Source of the DNA: Actinomadura sp. HBU206391 | Lineage (GTDB): Bacteria > Actinomycetota > Actinomycetes > Streptosporangiales > Streptosporangiaceae | Direction of reading: 5' to 3' | Assembly (NCBI RefSeq): GCF_014323665.1 | Contig: NZ_JABVEB010000062.1 | Span: forward strand, 1 to 32,737 | DNA: 32,737 nucleotides | Shown here: positions 23,930 to 31,444 of the stretch, piece after piece | How positions within the stretch are numbered: position 1 is the stretch's first letter | How the letters are laid out: each line of letters starts with the position of its first letter | Notes under the pieces: generated by a model | What the model was told of the DNA's origin: nothing | Database searches by the model: none | Seen by the model: the letters and a program-made list of their open reading frames with translations, nothing else | Translations under genes and position numbers: made by a program

Positions 23930-24667
23930 TCAGCCGGGCTGCCCAGAGGATGCGAGTTCGGGGATGCGGTCGCGGTAGCGCGCCAGCAGCCGCTTGTTCA
24001 CCGCGTCCCCGCCGGGGACGTTGGCGCTCACCCAGCGCGGCAGCTCGACACCGCGCGCGATGGCGAGATCGTCGAGCTCGGCGAGCAGCCGCGACCAGGC
24101 GTACGCGGCCAGGATCGTGGAGACCGCGGCGGTATGGGGCGATCCGGACGGGTACACGACGTCGCCCGGCGGCACCGCGGTGTCGAGCACGACCGTGGCG
24201 TGGTCGGCCAGCTTGGTCTCGGCGCGCGCGTCGGCGCGCACCGACGCCTCTGGCGAGGTCACCGCGATCACCGCCATCCCACGGGCGGCGCACTCCTGGG
24301 CGATCTCGACCGGGTACGGGTTGCGTCCGCTGGTGGAGAACACCACCGCGACGTCCGGGGGCCGGGGCCCGGTCTTCTGGACGACCGAACGGCCGAGACC
24401 CGGCCGCCGCTCCGCCTCGGTGCTGCCCAGCGCGTCGGCGAGAGGCAGCACGGCGGGGTCCCACAGAGGCCGGACCGGCGCGATCCCGCCGGCGCGGTAG
24501 AACGTCTCGCAGACCAACGTGAGCGAATGGCCGGCACCGGCGGCGTGCACGATGCCGTCGGACTCGATGGCGTCGAGAAGCAGTGCCGCCGCCGTTCGGA
24601 TCGCCGGGGCCGACCGTGCGTCGAGGTCGTCGAGCAGGGAGCGCACGCGGTCGGCGAGGTCAGTCAT
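23930..24667 (-). CDS. UPF0309-type SIS-domain protein (sugar-phosphate isomerase-like)
   Basis: This 245-residue SIS protein closely follows UPF0309 wording: HAAGAGHS and FYRAGGIAPV near residues 41-66, STSGRNPYPVEIAQECA for the phosphosugar loop, and MAVIAVTS. SIS domains bind phosphosugars, often amino sugar phosphates, for isomerisation or regulation. ATG 24667 overlaps the PTS IIA stop by eight bases. It is the last gene of the GntR-controlled PTS cluster, so its substrate is probably the phosphorylated sugar delivered by this PTS. The exact reaction is unknown. Confidence 0.9.
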   Translation of the reverse strand: MTDLADRVRSLLDDLDARSAPAIRTAAALLLDAIESDGIVHAAGAGHSLTLVCETFYRAGGIAPVRPLWDPAVLPLADALGSTEAERRPGLGRSVVQKTGPRPPDVAVVFSTSGRNPYPVEIAQECAARGMAVIAVTSPEASVRADARAETKLADHATVVLDTAVPPGDVVYPSGSPHTAAVSTILAAYAWSRLLAELDDLAIARGVELPRWVSANVPGGDAVNKRLLARYRDRIPELASSGQPG

Positions 24668-25097
24668 CGGGCAGGGCCTCCTTCAAAGCCACGGACAGGG
24701 CATCGCCGTCGGGAGCCGCCCGCAGCCGGTCGGCCAGGCCTGCCGAAAGCGCGCGGGCGAGCGTGCCGAGCGTGCCGATGTGCGCGTCGGGGCCGGAGGT
24801 GCAGAACGCGAGGAGGAGGTCGACCGGATCGTTGTCGGGGTGGCCGAATTCCACCGGGGCGGCCAGCCGCGTCACGGCCACGCCGACGTCCATCCCGCCC
24901 TCCTCGGGGCGGGCGTGCACCAGGGCCAGGCCCTTGGTCAAGACGATGTAGGGACCGTTCTGCTCGACCACCGCGACGCAGGCGTCCGGGTAGCCCTCCC
25001 CCGCCGCGCCGAGCTCGACGAGGACGGCGGCCGACCGGCGCACCGCGGCCCGCCAGTCGGCCGCGACCACGCCTTCGCGCGCGCCGACCACCGTCAC
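24660..25097 (-). CDS. PTS EIIA component (mannitol/fructose/Ula type)
   Basis: About 145 residues with the PTS_EIIA_2 pattern: an N-terminal helix region WRAAVRRSAAVLVELG, then GPYIVLTKGLALVHARPEEGG, in which the His of VHARP is the phospho-acceptor, then LLAFCTSGPDAHIGTLGTLARAL. It receives phosphate from HPr and passes it to EIIB. The start is GTG 25097, overlapping the IIB stop as GTGA; GTG 25106 is possible. HPr and enzyme I are not in the window. Confidence 0.9.
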   Translation of the reverse strand: MTVVGAREGVVAADWRAAVRRSAAVLVELGAAGEGYPDACVAVVEQNGPYIVLTKGLALVHARPEEGGMDVGVAVTRLAAPVEFGHPDNDPVDLLLAFCTSGPDAHIGTLGTLARALSAGLADRLRAAPDGDALSVALKEALPDD

Positions 25098-25396
25098 GCC
25101 AGCCACCCCTGCTCGGTGAACCGCTCCCGCAGGGCGGCCTGCAACCCGTCGGTGTCGAGGAAGTCGCTGATCGTGATGACGACCGGGGCCAGATCGGGCA
25201 GCTCGCTGGTGTGCATCTCCTGGCCGATCACGACGTCAGGCCACATGCCGCGCGCGGTGGACACGTCGGTGCACTCCACGCGGGCGTCCACGCCCAGCGC
25301 GCGCAGCGCGTCCTCGGCGGTCATCTTCAGCATGAGGCTGGTCCCCATGCCGACGCCGCAGACGGTCAGCACGTCGAGTGTTCTGTCCAAGGCCAT
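25094..25396 (-). CDS. PTS EIIB component (ascorbate/galactitol type)
   Basis: This 100-residue protein has the EIIB phosphocysteine loop VCGVGMGTSLMLKM (Cys13). A short alpha/beta fold follows with DVVIGQEMHTSELP and the second-strand VVITISDFLDT. Length and loop match the SgaB/UlaB-like group. It takes phosphate from EIIA and phosphorylates the sugar during passage through the IIC protein. ATG 25396 lies 18 bp after the IIC stop, so the genes are co-transcribed. Confidence 0.92.
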   Translation of the reverse strand: MALDRTLDVLTVCGVGMGTSLMLKMTAEDALRALGVDARVECTDVSTARGMWPDVVIGQEMHTSELPDLAPVVITISDFLDTDGLQAALRERFTEQGWLA

Positions 25397-25414
25397 CGCC
25401 TACTCCATTCGTTC

Positions 25415-26836
25415 TCAGGCCTGCTCGGCGGCCGTCTCGGGCGTGCCCTCGGGCGCGGCGGACCGCTCACGGCGGCCCAGGATCAGCAGGGTGACGACGG
25501 TCGCCACCAGCGCCGCGATGGGGATCGCCCAGATGGCGGCGCCGTTGATGATCGGGTCAAGCGTCTTGATCAGCCAGGCGATCGCGTACCAGTCGGGATC
25601 GGCCAGCGTGGCGAGCTCGGGTGCGGTCCGGTCGAACAGACTCCAGGTGACGGCCTGGCCCACCGCCAGCATCAACCCGGTCAGCACGCCGCCGATCACC
25701 GCGCCGCGCCAGCCGGCCACGGCGTTGCCGAACAACCCGGCCGCGCCGCCCACGAAGAACAGCATGATCATGGGTGGCACCAGAGTGAACCAGCCGGCCC
25801 CGGCGAACACGCCCAGGCAGGCGAGGAACACGACCATGGAGGCCACGAAGCCGACCATCACGGCGGTCGGCGCCACCGGGAAGACGGCCGGGGCGTCGAG
25901 CGCGGGACGGGTACCGGGAATCACCTTGTCGCCGAAGCCCTTGAACGCGGGCACGATCTCGGCCAGGAACATCCGTACGCCGTAGAGCAGGATCGCGATG
26001 CCGCCCGCGAAGCGCAGACCGACCAGCAGCCCCCAGACCCAGGGCGAGAGCTTCGCGTCCATCTGCGCCGCCTGCTCGGCGACCACCCGGTCGTCGGCGA
26101 AGGCCACCGCCACCAGCACGATGACCGAGATGACCAGGGCGGTGCTGACGTTGATGTCCTTGAAGAACGACAGCTGCCTCGGGAGCTTCAGCCTCTCGGT
26201 GTCGTGCTTGTCGCGGTCGCCGAACGGGCGGGCGACGTACCCGGTGACCAGGCAGGCCAGCGAACTCGTGTGCGCGAACCCGAACCGGTCGTCCGGGACC
26301 ACCCGGCGCATCAGCGGCCGCATCCACAGCGGCTGCAGCGTCCAGTAGGCGGCCACGAAGCCCGCGCCGCACAGCACCAGCGTCAACTGGTCGGCGTCCG
26401 GCACGATCGTCACCAGCGAGGCGACGGTGACCGTACTGATCCAGAACATGAGATGGCCGGTGAGGTACAGGTACCGGGCGGCGGGGAAGATCCGCACGAT
26501 CAGCACATGCGCCAGGAACGCGACGGTGATGACCAGCGCGATGGTGCCACCCTGCCCGGCCAGGAAGTCGGCGAGCGTGTGATCGGCCTTCGGCGGCGTG
26601 GTGCCCACCGCGCTGGCGAGCACCGTCTGGAAGCTGGTCAGGCCGCCGGTGAAGACCTCGATGCCGATGAACAGGATGACGACGCCGATCGTCGCCCGCA
26701 GAGCACCGGCCAGGGTGTCCTCGAAGCGCTTGCGCTGCAGCAGCAGCCCGATGAGGGTGATCAGCCCGATGAGGATGGGCACCTGGCCGAACACGTTGTC
26801 GGCCAGGAAGGTGAGGATGTCCTTGACGATGTCCAC
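25415..26836 (-). CDS. PTS EIIC permease, UlaA/SgaT-like
   Basis: This 473-residue polytopic protein matches the ascorbate-type IIC family: start ILTFLADNVFGQVPILIGLITLIG, GVVILFIGIEVFTGGL, HTSSLACLVTGYVARPFGD, LLYGVRMFLAEIVPAFKG, IPGTRPALDAPAVFPVAPTAV and a GFVASM segment. About 11 membrane helices are visible. Family members carry L-ascorbate or other sugars, so the substrate here is unknown. In E. coli the Ula regulon feeds a pentose pathway through UlaD/E/F; no such enzymes lie here and only the UPF0309 SIS protein accompanies the PTS, so a different sugar is plausible. It is the first PTS gene after the GntR gene. Confidence 0.93.
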   Translation of the reverse strand: MDIVKDILTFLADNVFGQVPILIGLITLIGLLLQRKRFEDTLAGALRATIGVVILFIGIEVFTGGLTSFQTVLASAVGTTPPKADHTLADFLAGQGGTIALVITVAFLAHVLIVRIFPAARYLYLTGHLMFWISTVTVASLVTIVPDADQLTLVLCGAGFVAAYWTLQPLWMRPLMRRVVPDDRFGFAHTSSLACLVTGYVARPFGDRDKHDTERLKLPRQLSFFKDINVSTALVISVIVLVAVAFADDRVVAEQAAQMDAKLSPWVWGLLVGLRFAGGIAILLYGVRMFLAEIVPAFKGFGDKVIPGTRPALDAPAVFPVAPTAVMVGFVASMVVFLACLGVFAGAGWFTLVPPMIMLFFVGGAAGLFGNAVAGWRGAVIGGVLTGLMLAVGQAVTWSLFDRTAPELATLADPDWYAIAWLIKTLDPIINGAAIWAIPIAALVATVVTLLILGRRERSAAPEGTPETAAEQA

Positions 26837-26896
26837 GGGGGCACCTCGCTTCTCAAGGCGATGAGGGGGCGTGCGGTGGTGCTCGGTCGGGGGCCT

Positions 26897-26968
26897 GGGT
26901 CAGCGCGGAGACCGGGGTCAGTAACGGGGGCCGGTATCAGTACGGGCGCCGGGGTCAGTGCGGAGCCG
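26897..26968. repeat. Four degenerate 17-19-bp tandem repeats between gntR and the PTS genes
   Basis: Units at 26897-26914, 26915-26933, 26934-26951 and 26952-26968 share a GGGTCAGTnCGGrGnCCG-like consensus. The last covers the stop codon of the GntR gene (26955-26957), and the array fills most of the gap to the IIC gene. It may be a slippage product or a structured leader between two co-directional genes. Each unit carries TGA on the minus strand. Confidence 0.65.
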
Positions 26969-27689
26969 GACGCAGTTCCAGTTCGAGCCGGTATCGGTCC
27001 CCCCGATAGACCGAGCGGACGAACTCGACTACGCGGCCCTCTTCGGTGCGGGACAACCGCTCGAAGAGGAAGGCGGGTGCGTGTACCGGGACGCCGAGCT
27101 TCTCCGCCTCTTCCGGGGTGGTGACGGTCGGCTCGATCGTCTCGGCGGCCGTGGCGATGTGGACGTCCCGCCGCCGCAGCAGCGCGTAGAGGGATCGTCC
27201 CTCCAGATCCTTGCGGCGCAGCTCGGGCAGCAGCTGTTTGGACATGAACAGGGTCTCGATGGCCATGGGCGCGTCGTCCGCGAGCCGCAGACGGCGAATG
27301 GTAAATACCTCTTCGGCGGGTGAAACGGACAGCCGCCGACCGATCTTGGCCCCCGCCGGACCGGTCCGAAAGGACAGCACCCGGCCGCCGGGCCGCATCC
27401 CGCGCCGGATCATGTCCTCGGTGAACGAGGTCATGGTGAGCGGAACGGCGATGCGGGGTTCGGTCACGTACGTGCCGCTCCCCTGCCGCCGGTCCAGCAG
27501 GCCATCGGTCACGAGCTGGTCTATCGCCGCCCGTACGGTCGGCCGGGAGACGCCGAGATCCTCAGCCAGCCGGCGTTCGGGCGGGAGGGCGTCGCCGACC
27601 TTCAGGACGTCGAGCATCGCCAGCAGCTCGCGGCGCACCGTACGCCGTTTCGTCTGCATGGTGCCCGCCCTGCCGGCCGATCCCACCAC
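26955..27689 (-). CDS. GntR/UTRA family transcriptional regulator
   Basis: About 244 residues. The N-terminal winged helix-turn-helix contains LPPERRLAEDLGVSRPTVRA and a wing GLLDRRQGSGTYV. The C-terminal UTRA domain has TSFTEDMIRRGMRPGGRVLS, EVFTIRRLRLADDAPMAIET and FEFVRSVYRGDRY-like text (VVEFVRSVYRGDRYRLEL). The start is GTG 27689 because GGAGGAAG precedes it; ATG 27659 is the alternative. HutC-type regulators of this kind bind phosphosugars or related effectors and repress transport operons. The TGGT-N4-ACCA site at 27748-27759 is the likely operator. Confidence 0.9.
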   Translation of the reverse strand: MVGSAGRAGTMQTKRRTVRRELLAMLDVLKVGDALPPERRLAEDLGVSRPTVRAAIDQLVTDGLLDRRQGSGTYVTEPRIAVPLTMTSFTEDMIRRGMRPGGRVLSFRTGPAGAKIGRRLSVSPAEEVFTIRRLRLADDAPMAIETLFMSKQLLPELRRKDLEGRSLYALLRRRDVHIATAAETIEPTVTTPEEAEKLGVPVHAPAFLFERLSRTEEGRVVEFVRSVYRGDRYRLELELRPAPH

Positions 27690-27747
27690 GTCTTCCTCCA
27701 GTGACCGTCGGTTCCGCCGAGGCAAAGGTAGGCACGCTCGTCGCGAA

Positions 27748-27759
27748 TGGTCAATACCA
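27748..27759. promoter_or_regulatory. GntR/UTRA operator candidate
   Basis: TGGTCAATACCA has perfect TGGT/ACCA arms with a four-base spacer, the known shape of HutC-subfamily operators. It lies 59 bp upstream of the GntR start and 105 bp upstream of the divergent secreted-protein gene, so it could control both. Confidence 0.6.
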
Positions 27760-27812
27760 CTTTGTTGATGTTTGCCGTGGCAGAGCATCGTCGGCGCGTT
27801 TTACGGTCGCTA

Positions 27813-27824
27813 TCAGTCGACTGA
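27813..27824. promoter_or_regulatory. Perfect 12-bp palindrome before the secreted-protein gene
   Basis: TCAGTCGACTGA is a perfect palindrome 39 bp before the first ATG of the plus-strand gene. Just after it CGCGCG (27829-27834) and CGCGCG (27841-27846), with loop CATTTA, form a hairpin in the presumed leader. Either may be regulatory; neither has a known partner. Confidence 0.4.
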
Positions 27825-27848
27825 GGCACGCGCGCATTTACGCGCGCC

Positions 27849-27923
27849 GGGAGAGGCGGCCAAATGAGAAGCGGTGCGATGAGAGGCGGCCAGATGAGAG
27901 GCAGCCGGATGAGAGGCTTCGCG
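27849..27923 (+). repeat. 15-bp tandem repeat carrying repeated start sites
   Basis: Five 15-bp units begin at 27849, 27864, 27879, 27894 and 27909, with consensus ATGAGAGGCGGCCAG. The last four begin with an in-frame ATG; the first has GGG instead. GAGAGG in each unit lies seven to eight bases before the next ATG, so each unit supplies a ribosome site for the next start. Unit length is a multiple of three, so copy-number change alters the N-terminus without shifting frame. Confidence 0.8.
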
Positions 27924-29240
27924 CGGAGCACGCTGGCATTGGCACTGCCCCTGGTACTGCCCGCGATCCTGAGCGTCGCACCGGCTCGCGCCGACACAGC
28001 GGCAGACGGCGGGGACTGGCGCCTGATCCGCGCCGAGTCGTTCGACAAGGCGCTGGACGACCGGCGCTCCCCGTGGTTCCTCGACGACGACGGACCCTCG
28101 AGTCCGTACAACGTCGACGTCTACGACAACGACGGCGCCTTCTTCGAGACCGTGGGCGGCCCGGCCTTCCGGGAGCAGCTCGCGACGTTCGACACCTACC
28201 GCAGGTCGTTCGGCTTCGGCGCCCACGGCTGGCTCACCGCCGAGCTGGCCGCGCGCGACACCGACCGCGACGGCCGTCCGGACGCACCGCCCACCCTCAC
28301 CGCGCGGAACGGCGTGGCGCACCTGAACGAGCCGAGCCACCAAGGCGGCGTGCTCATCCGATCCACCCGGCCGCTGCCGGCCGAGTACCGCGTGGAAATG
28401 ACCCTGCGCGGCCTCGACTTCGGCGGGCAGCGCGACGGATCGTGGGACTACCCCGACGGCCGGGTCAACGGGTACTCACCCGAGGGCTGCAAGACCAACC
28501 ATCCGTGGGGCTCCGGCGGCGACTTCGCCCGGCCGGAGTGCTCCTGGGTCGACGTGCGCGCGGACTCCAACGGGTTCTACTACCTGGGGATCATGGATTA
28601 CGCGCGCCCGGCGCCGCACAACAACGTCTTCATCCACACGCACCGCAAGGTGGCGATGGACTCCTACAACCGGTACAACTACACCGGCACCGGCCTGCGT
28701 GTCTGCAACCCGGCCACCGGGCAGTACGAGCCGTACTCCGCGAGCACCGGCAACGGCGTCAACGCCATCTTCATGACCGACGACCGGCGGTACGCGACGC
28801 AACCCGGCACCGAGTACCTGATGCACAGCGAGTGCGGATTCGCCAAGGGCGGCGCGATCGTGTCCCAGGTGGACCTGCGGCCGGAACTGCTGCCGCGCGA
28901 GACCTACCGCTTCGCCGTCGAACGCCGTGACGGCGCGTACACCATGGAGATGTCCGGCGTCTTCGCCCACGTCGGCCAGGCGACGTACCGCTACACCCGC
29001 CCGTTCGTCCAGAACGGCGAGCCGATCTGGCACTACAACCAGAAGCCCGAGGAGTACGACGGCGCGTTCAACGGGGAGTGGACCTGGACCGGAGCGGGCG
29101 GCACTCTGGTCGACGAGAACGTCTGGCCGGCCGGCTCGGCCTACCCCGACCACTTCATCATCGGCGACCCCCACATGAACTTCTACGAGGGAAACGCGCA
29201 AGTCGACGACGTCCGCCTCTACGTACCATCCGCGCGGTAG
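27864..29240 (+). CDS. Secreted protein of unknown function, possibly carbohydrate-active
   Basis: This is 458 residues from the first ATG (27864) or 443 from the fourth (27909). The N-terminus is Arg-rich, then a hydrophobic core LALALPLVLPAILSV and a likely signal-peptidase site after PARA (about residue 43). The mature protein starts WRLIRAESFDKALDD and is rich in Asp, Gly, Tyr and Trp, with a DTDRDGRPD calcium-loop-like motif near 133 and four Cys. The wording GGVLIRSTRPLPAEYRVEMTL, then YYLGIMDYA and late VDDVRLYVP suggests a jelly-roll (lectin- or lyase-like) domain of the whole-length DUF1961/LamG kind, but I cannot name the family. It is divergent from the GntR gene, so it may act on the glycan whose sugar the PTS imports. 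Confidence 0.75.
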   Translation: MRSGAMRGGQMRGSRMRGFARSTLALALPLVLPAILSVAPARADTAADGGDWRLIRAESFDKALDDRRSPWFLDDDGPSSPYNVDVYDNDGAFFETVGGPAFREQLATFDTYRRSFGFGAHGWLTAELAARDTDRDGRPDAPPTLTARNGVAHLNEPSHQGGVLIRSTRPLPAEYRVEMTLRGLDFGGQRDGSWDYPDGRVNGYSPEGCKTNHPWGSGGDFARPECSWVDVRADSNGFYYLGIMDYARPAPHNNVFIHTHRKVAMDSYNRYNYTGTGLRVCNPATGQYEPYSASTGNGVNAIFMTDDRRYATQPGTEYLMHSECGFAKGGAIVSQVDLRPELLPRETYRFAVERRDGAYTMEMSGVFAHVGQATYRYTRPFVQNGEPIWHYNQKPEEYDGAFNGEWTWTGAGGTLVDENVWPAGSAYPDHFIIGDPHMNFYEGNAQVDDVRLYVPSAR

Positions 29241-29312
29241 ACCACCGGCACCCGGCGCCGCAAGATCGCCGCGATCAGCCCACAGGCGGTCGTGAAAGAA
29301 TCCAGAACGTCT

Positions 29313-30236
29313 ATGAACACAGATGATCGGGTGTTGGCCGGGCGGTATCGGCTGCTCGAGCGCCTCGGTGCCGGGGGTATGGGCTCTGTGTGGCGCGCAC
29401 GGGATGAGCCGGCCGGTCCCAAGTCCGAATCGCCGTCAAGGAGCTGCTCGTTCCCCCGGGGCTCGACAAGGACACGTGGCGCGACGCGGAGCTCCGGGTA
29501 TTGCGCCACGACGGCCGCGCCGTCCACACCGACTTCGGCATAGCGAGCCTCGACGGCGACGCCTCGCTCACCCGGAGCGGTGCGCTGATCGGATCGCCCG
29601 CCTTCATGGCGCCCGAGCGCGCCCGCAGCGAGCCCGGCGGCCCCGAATCGGACCTGTGGTCACTGGGCGCCGCGCTCTACACGCTCGTCGAGGGCCGCAC
29701 CCCCATTCGCCCGCGCGACGGTGATGGGAACGCTCGGCGCGGTGCTGACCGAGCCGCCCGACCCGCCCCACGCGGCAGGCCCGCTGACGCCCGTCCTGCT
29801 CGCGCTACTGGCCAAGGACCCGGCCGAGCGGCCTAACGCCGAGGGCGCGGAGACGGCACTGCGTGCCGTGACCGGCGGAGCGGAACCCGCCCTGCCGCCG
29901 ACCGCCCCGCTACATAACGTGGTGACGGGCCCCGTGCCCACCCGCCCGGCTCGCCGTCGCGGGCCTTACCTGGTGCCGGTACTGGCCGTGCTGGCCGCTC
30001 TCGTCGTGACCACCGCGGTAGGAGCCACAGTGCGGGCCAGGGACGGCACGCCGGACACCGCGTCGGGCCGTACGACGGCCGCGGACACCAGCACGCGGGC
30101 CACCGCTCCGCAGGCGAGATTCGCCTCGCGCCCGAACCCGTGCGGGCTCATCACCGCCGAGCAGGCGACGCGCTACATTCACGGGCGCTTCGTGGGCCGG
30201 TCGTCGACGTCTGCGCCTTCGACGATGCCTAGGTGA
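29313..30236 (+). pseudogene. Inactivated serine/threonine protein kinase gene
   Basis: The kinase start GRYRLLERLGAGGMGSVWRARDE is intact from ATG 29313. The frame changes near 29425, after which IAVKELLVPPGLDKDTWRDAELRVLR gives the Lys strand and the start of helix C in the second frame. Then the text jumps to DGRAVHTDFGIAS, so helix C to the catalytic loop HRDxKPxN, about 100 residues, has been deleted. GSPAFMAPERA and SDLWSLGAALYTLVEG follow. Near 29715-29735 the frame returns to the first (LGAVLTEPPDPP, LLALLAKDPAERPNAEGAE), then a Pro linker, a membrane helix YLVPVLAVLAALVVTTAV and a tail with NPCGLITAEQATRYI. With the Asp of HRD gone it cannot be a kinase even if translated. Confidence 0.88.
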
Positions 30237-30310
30237 TCAAGGACGCCCGCTCAGCTGGATGTGCGACGGAACCGGGTGGCCCTGGTCGGCTGAGTCTTGA
30301 CAGCCCGGCC

Positions 30311-30340
30311 TCAAACCGGTTTAGTTCAAACCGGTTTAGT
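30311..30340. promoter_or_regulatory. Two tandem LacI-type operators
   Basis: The 15-bp sequence TCAAACCGGTTTAGT occurs twice head to tail (30311-30325, 30326-30340). Each copy holds the perfect palindrome AAACCGGTTT (30313-30322, 30328-30337) with the central CG typical of LacI-family operators. They lie 34 bp before the LacI ATG, so autoregulation and control of the following sugar-binding gene are likely. Confidence 0.8.
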
Positions 30341-30373
30341 TAACGGAATGTTCTTCTTTCCACTGGATGTGCC

Positions 30374-31399
30374 ATGGCCGAGCGACGTCCGACGATTGCC
30401 GACGTGGCGCGCCGCGCGGGTGTGTCGAAGGGGACGGTGTCCTTCGCGCTCAACGGACGTCCGGGCGTCGCCGCCGCCACCCGGGAACGCATCCTGGAGG
30501 CCGCCGAAGCGCTCAGCTGGCGTCCGAACCATCGCGCCCGCTCGCTCTCGGTCTCCCGCGCGTTCGCGCTCGGCCTCGTCATCGCCCGAGATCCGTCGCT
30601 GCTCGGCTCCGACCCCTTCTTCCCGACATTCATCGCCGGGGTCGAAACCGTCCTCGCCGAGCGTGGTCAGGCCCTCGTCCTTCAGGTCGTCGGAGGGGGA
30701 CAAGCCGAGACGGAGGGCTATCGGCGCCTCGCAGAGGACGGGCGGGTGGACGGTGTCTTCCTCACCGACCTGCGGCGGAATGACCCTCGGATCGCCCTGG
30801 TCGAAAGGCTCGGGCTCCCGGCCATCACGCTCAACCGGCCGGACGTCCCCTCCCCTTTCCCAGCGGTCTGTCTGAACGACCGGCCGGGCATCACCGCCGC
30901 CGTCGACCACCTCGTCGGGCTCGGCCACGCCCGAATCGCGCACGTGGCCGGGCCCGACGACTTCCTGCACGGCCGCGGCCGCCGGGAGGCCTTCCTCGAC
31001 GCCCTCGCCGCGCACGGCCTGCCCCTCGGCCGGGTCGAGGTCGGCGACTTCACCGCGTCCGGCGGCACCGCCGCCACCCGGCGCCTGCTGGCCGCACCCG
31101 ACCCACCGACCGCGATCGTGTACGCCAACGACCTGATGGCGATCGCCGGGATCAACGTCGCACACGGCCTCGGCATCAGCGTGCCGGCGCGGCTTTCGGT
31201 CGCGGGTTACGACGACACCGAGTTGTCGGCGCACCTCCACCCGCCGCTCACCACGGTACGCACCGACGTGTTCGGCTGGGGGCAGGTCGCCGCCCGCAGC
31301 CTGCTCGCCCTCATCAACGGAGAGTCCGCGGGGGACGTCGAGCTCGAACCCGCGCGGTTGGTCGTCCGGCGATCGACCGCCCCACCCCACGACGTCTGA
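30374..31399 (+). CDS. LacI family transcriptional regulator
   Basis: This 341-residue protein has the LacI helix-turn-helix and hinge at residues 7-60 (TIADVARRAGVSKGTVSFAL and the hinge text RPNHRARSLS). A periplasmic-binding-protein-like effector domain follows, with FFPTFIAGVETVLAERG, DGVFLTDLR, HARIAHVAGP, AIVYANDLMAIAGI and SVAGYDDTELSAHLHPPLTTV. ATG 30374 is the start. The tandem palindromes just upstream are its probable operators. The effector is likely a sugar or sugar phosphate imported by the ABC system that begins with the next gene. Confidence 0.95.
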   Translation: MAERRPTIADVARRAGVSKGTVSFALNGRPGVAAATRERILEAAEALSWRPNHRARSLSVSRAFALGLVIARDPSLLGSDPFFPTFIAGVETVLAERGQALVLQVVGGGQAETEGYRRLAEDGRVDGVFLTDLRRNDPRIALVERLGLPAITLNRPDVPSPFPAVCLNDRPGITAAVDHLVGLGHARIAHVAGPDDFLHGRGRREAFLDALAAHGLPLGRVEVGDFTASGGTAATRRLLAAPDPPTAIVYANDLMAIAGINVAHGLGISVPARLSVAGYDDTELSAHLHPPLTTVRTDVFGWGQVAARSLLALINGESAGDVELEPARLVVRRSTAPPHDV

Positions 31400-31418
31400 G
31401 AGGGCGCCTCACCCTCTC
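31398..31418 (+). terminator. Intercistronic hairpin between lacI and the binding-protein gene
   Basis: GAGAGGG (31398-31404), loop CGCCTCA, CCCTCTC (31412-31418) form a perfect seven-pair stem starting in the LacI stop codon. No T-run follows. It could attenuate read-through or protect the 5' end of the downstream message; the sequence alone cannot decide. Confidence 0.4.
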
Positions 31419-31444
31419 GGCACACACCCCACCCCGGAGGACTC

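Noticed and set aside
24134..27124. A 996-codon open frame on the plus strand opposite the PTS and SIS genes
   Set aside because: Composition is Gly/Asp/His/Gln/Arg-rich with no recognisable motif, and it lies antisense to four clearly recognised genes. Long antisense frames are expected at this GC content.
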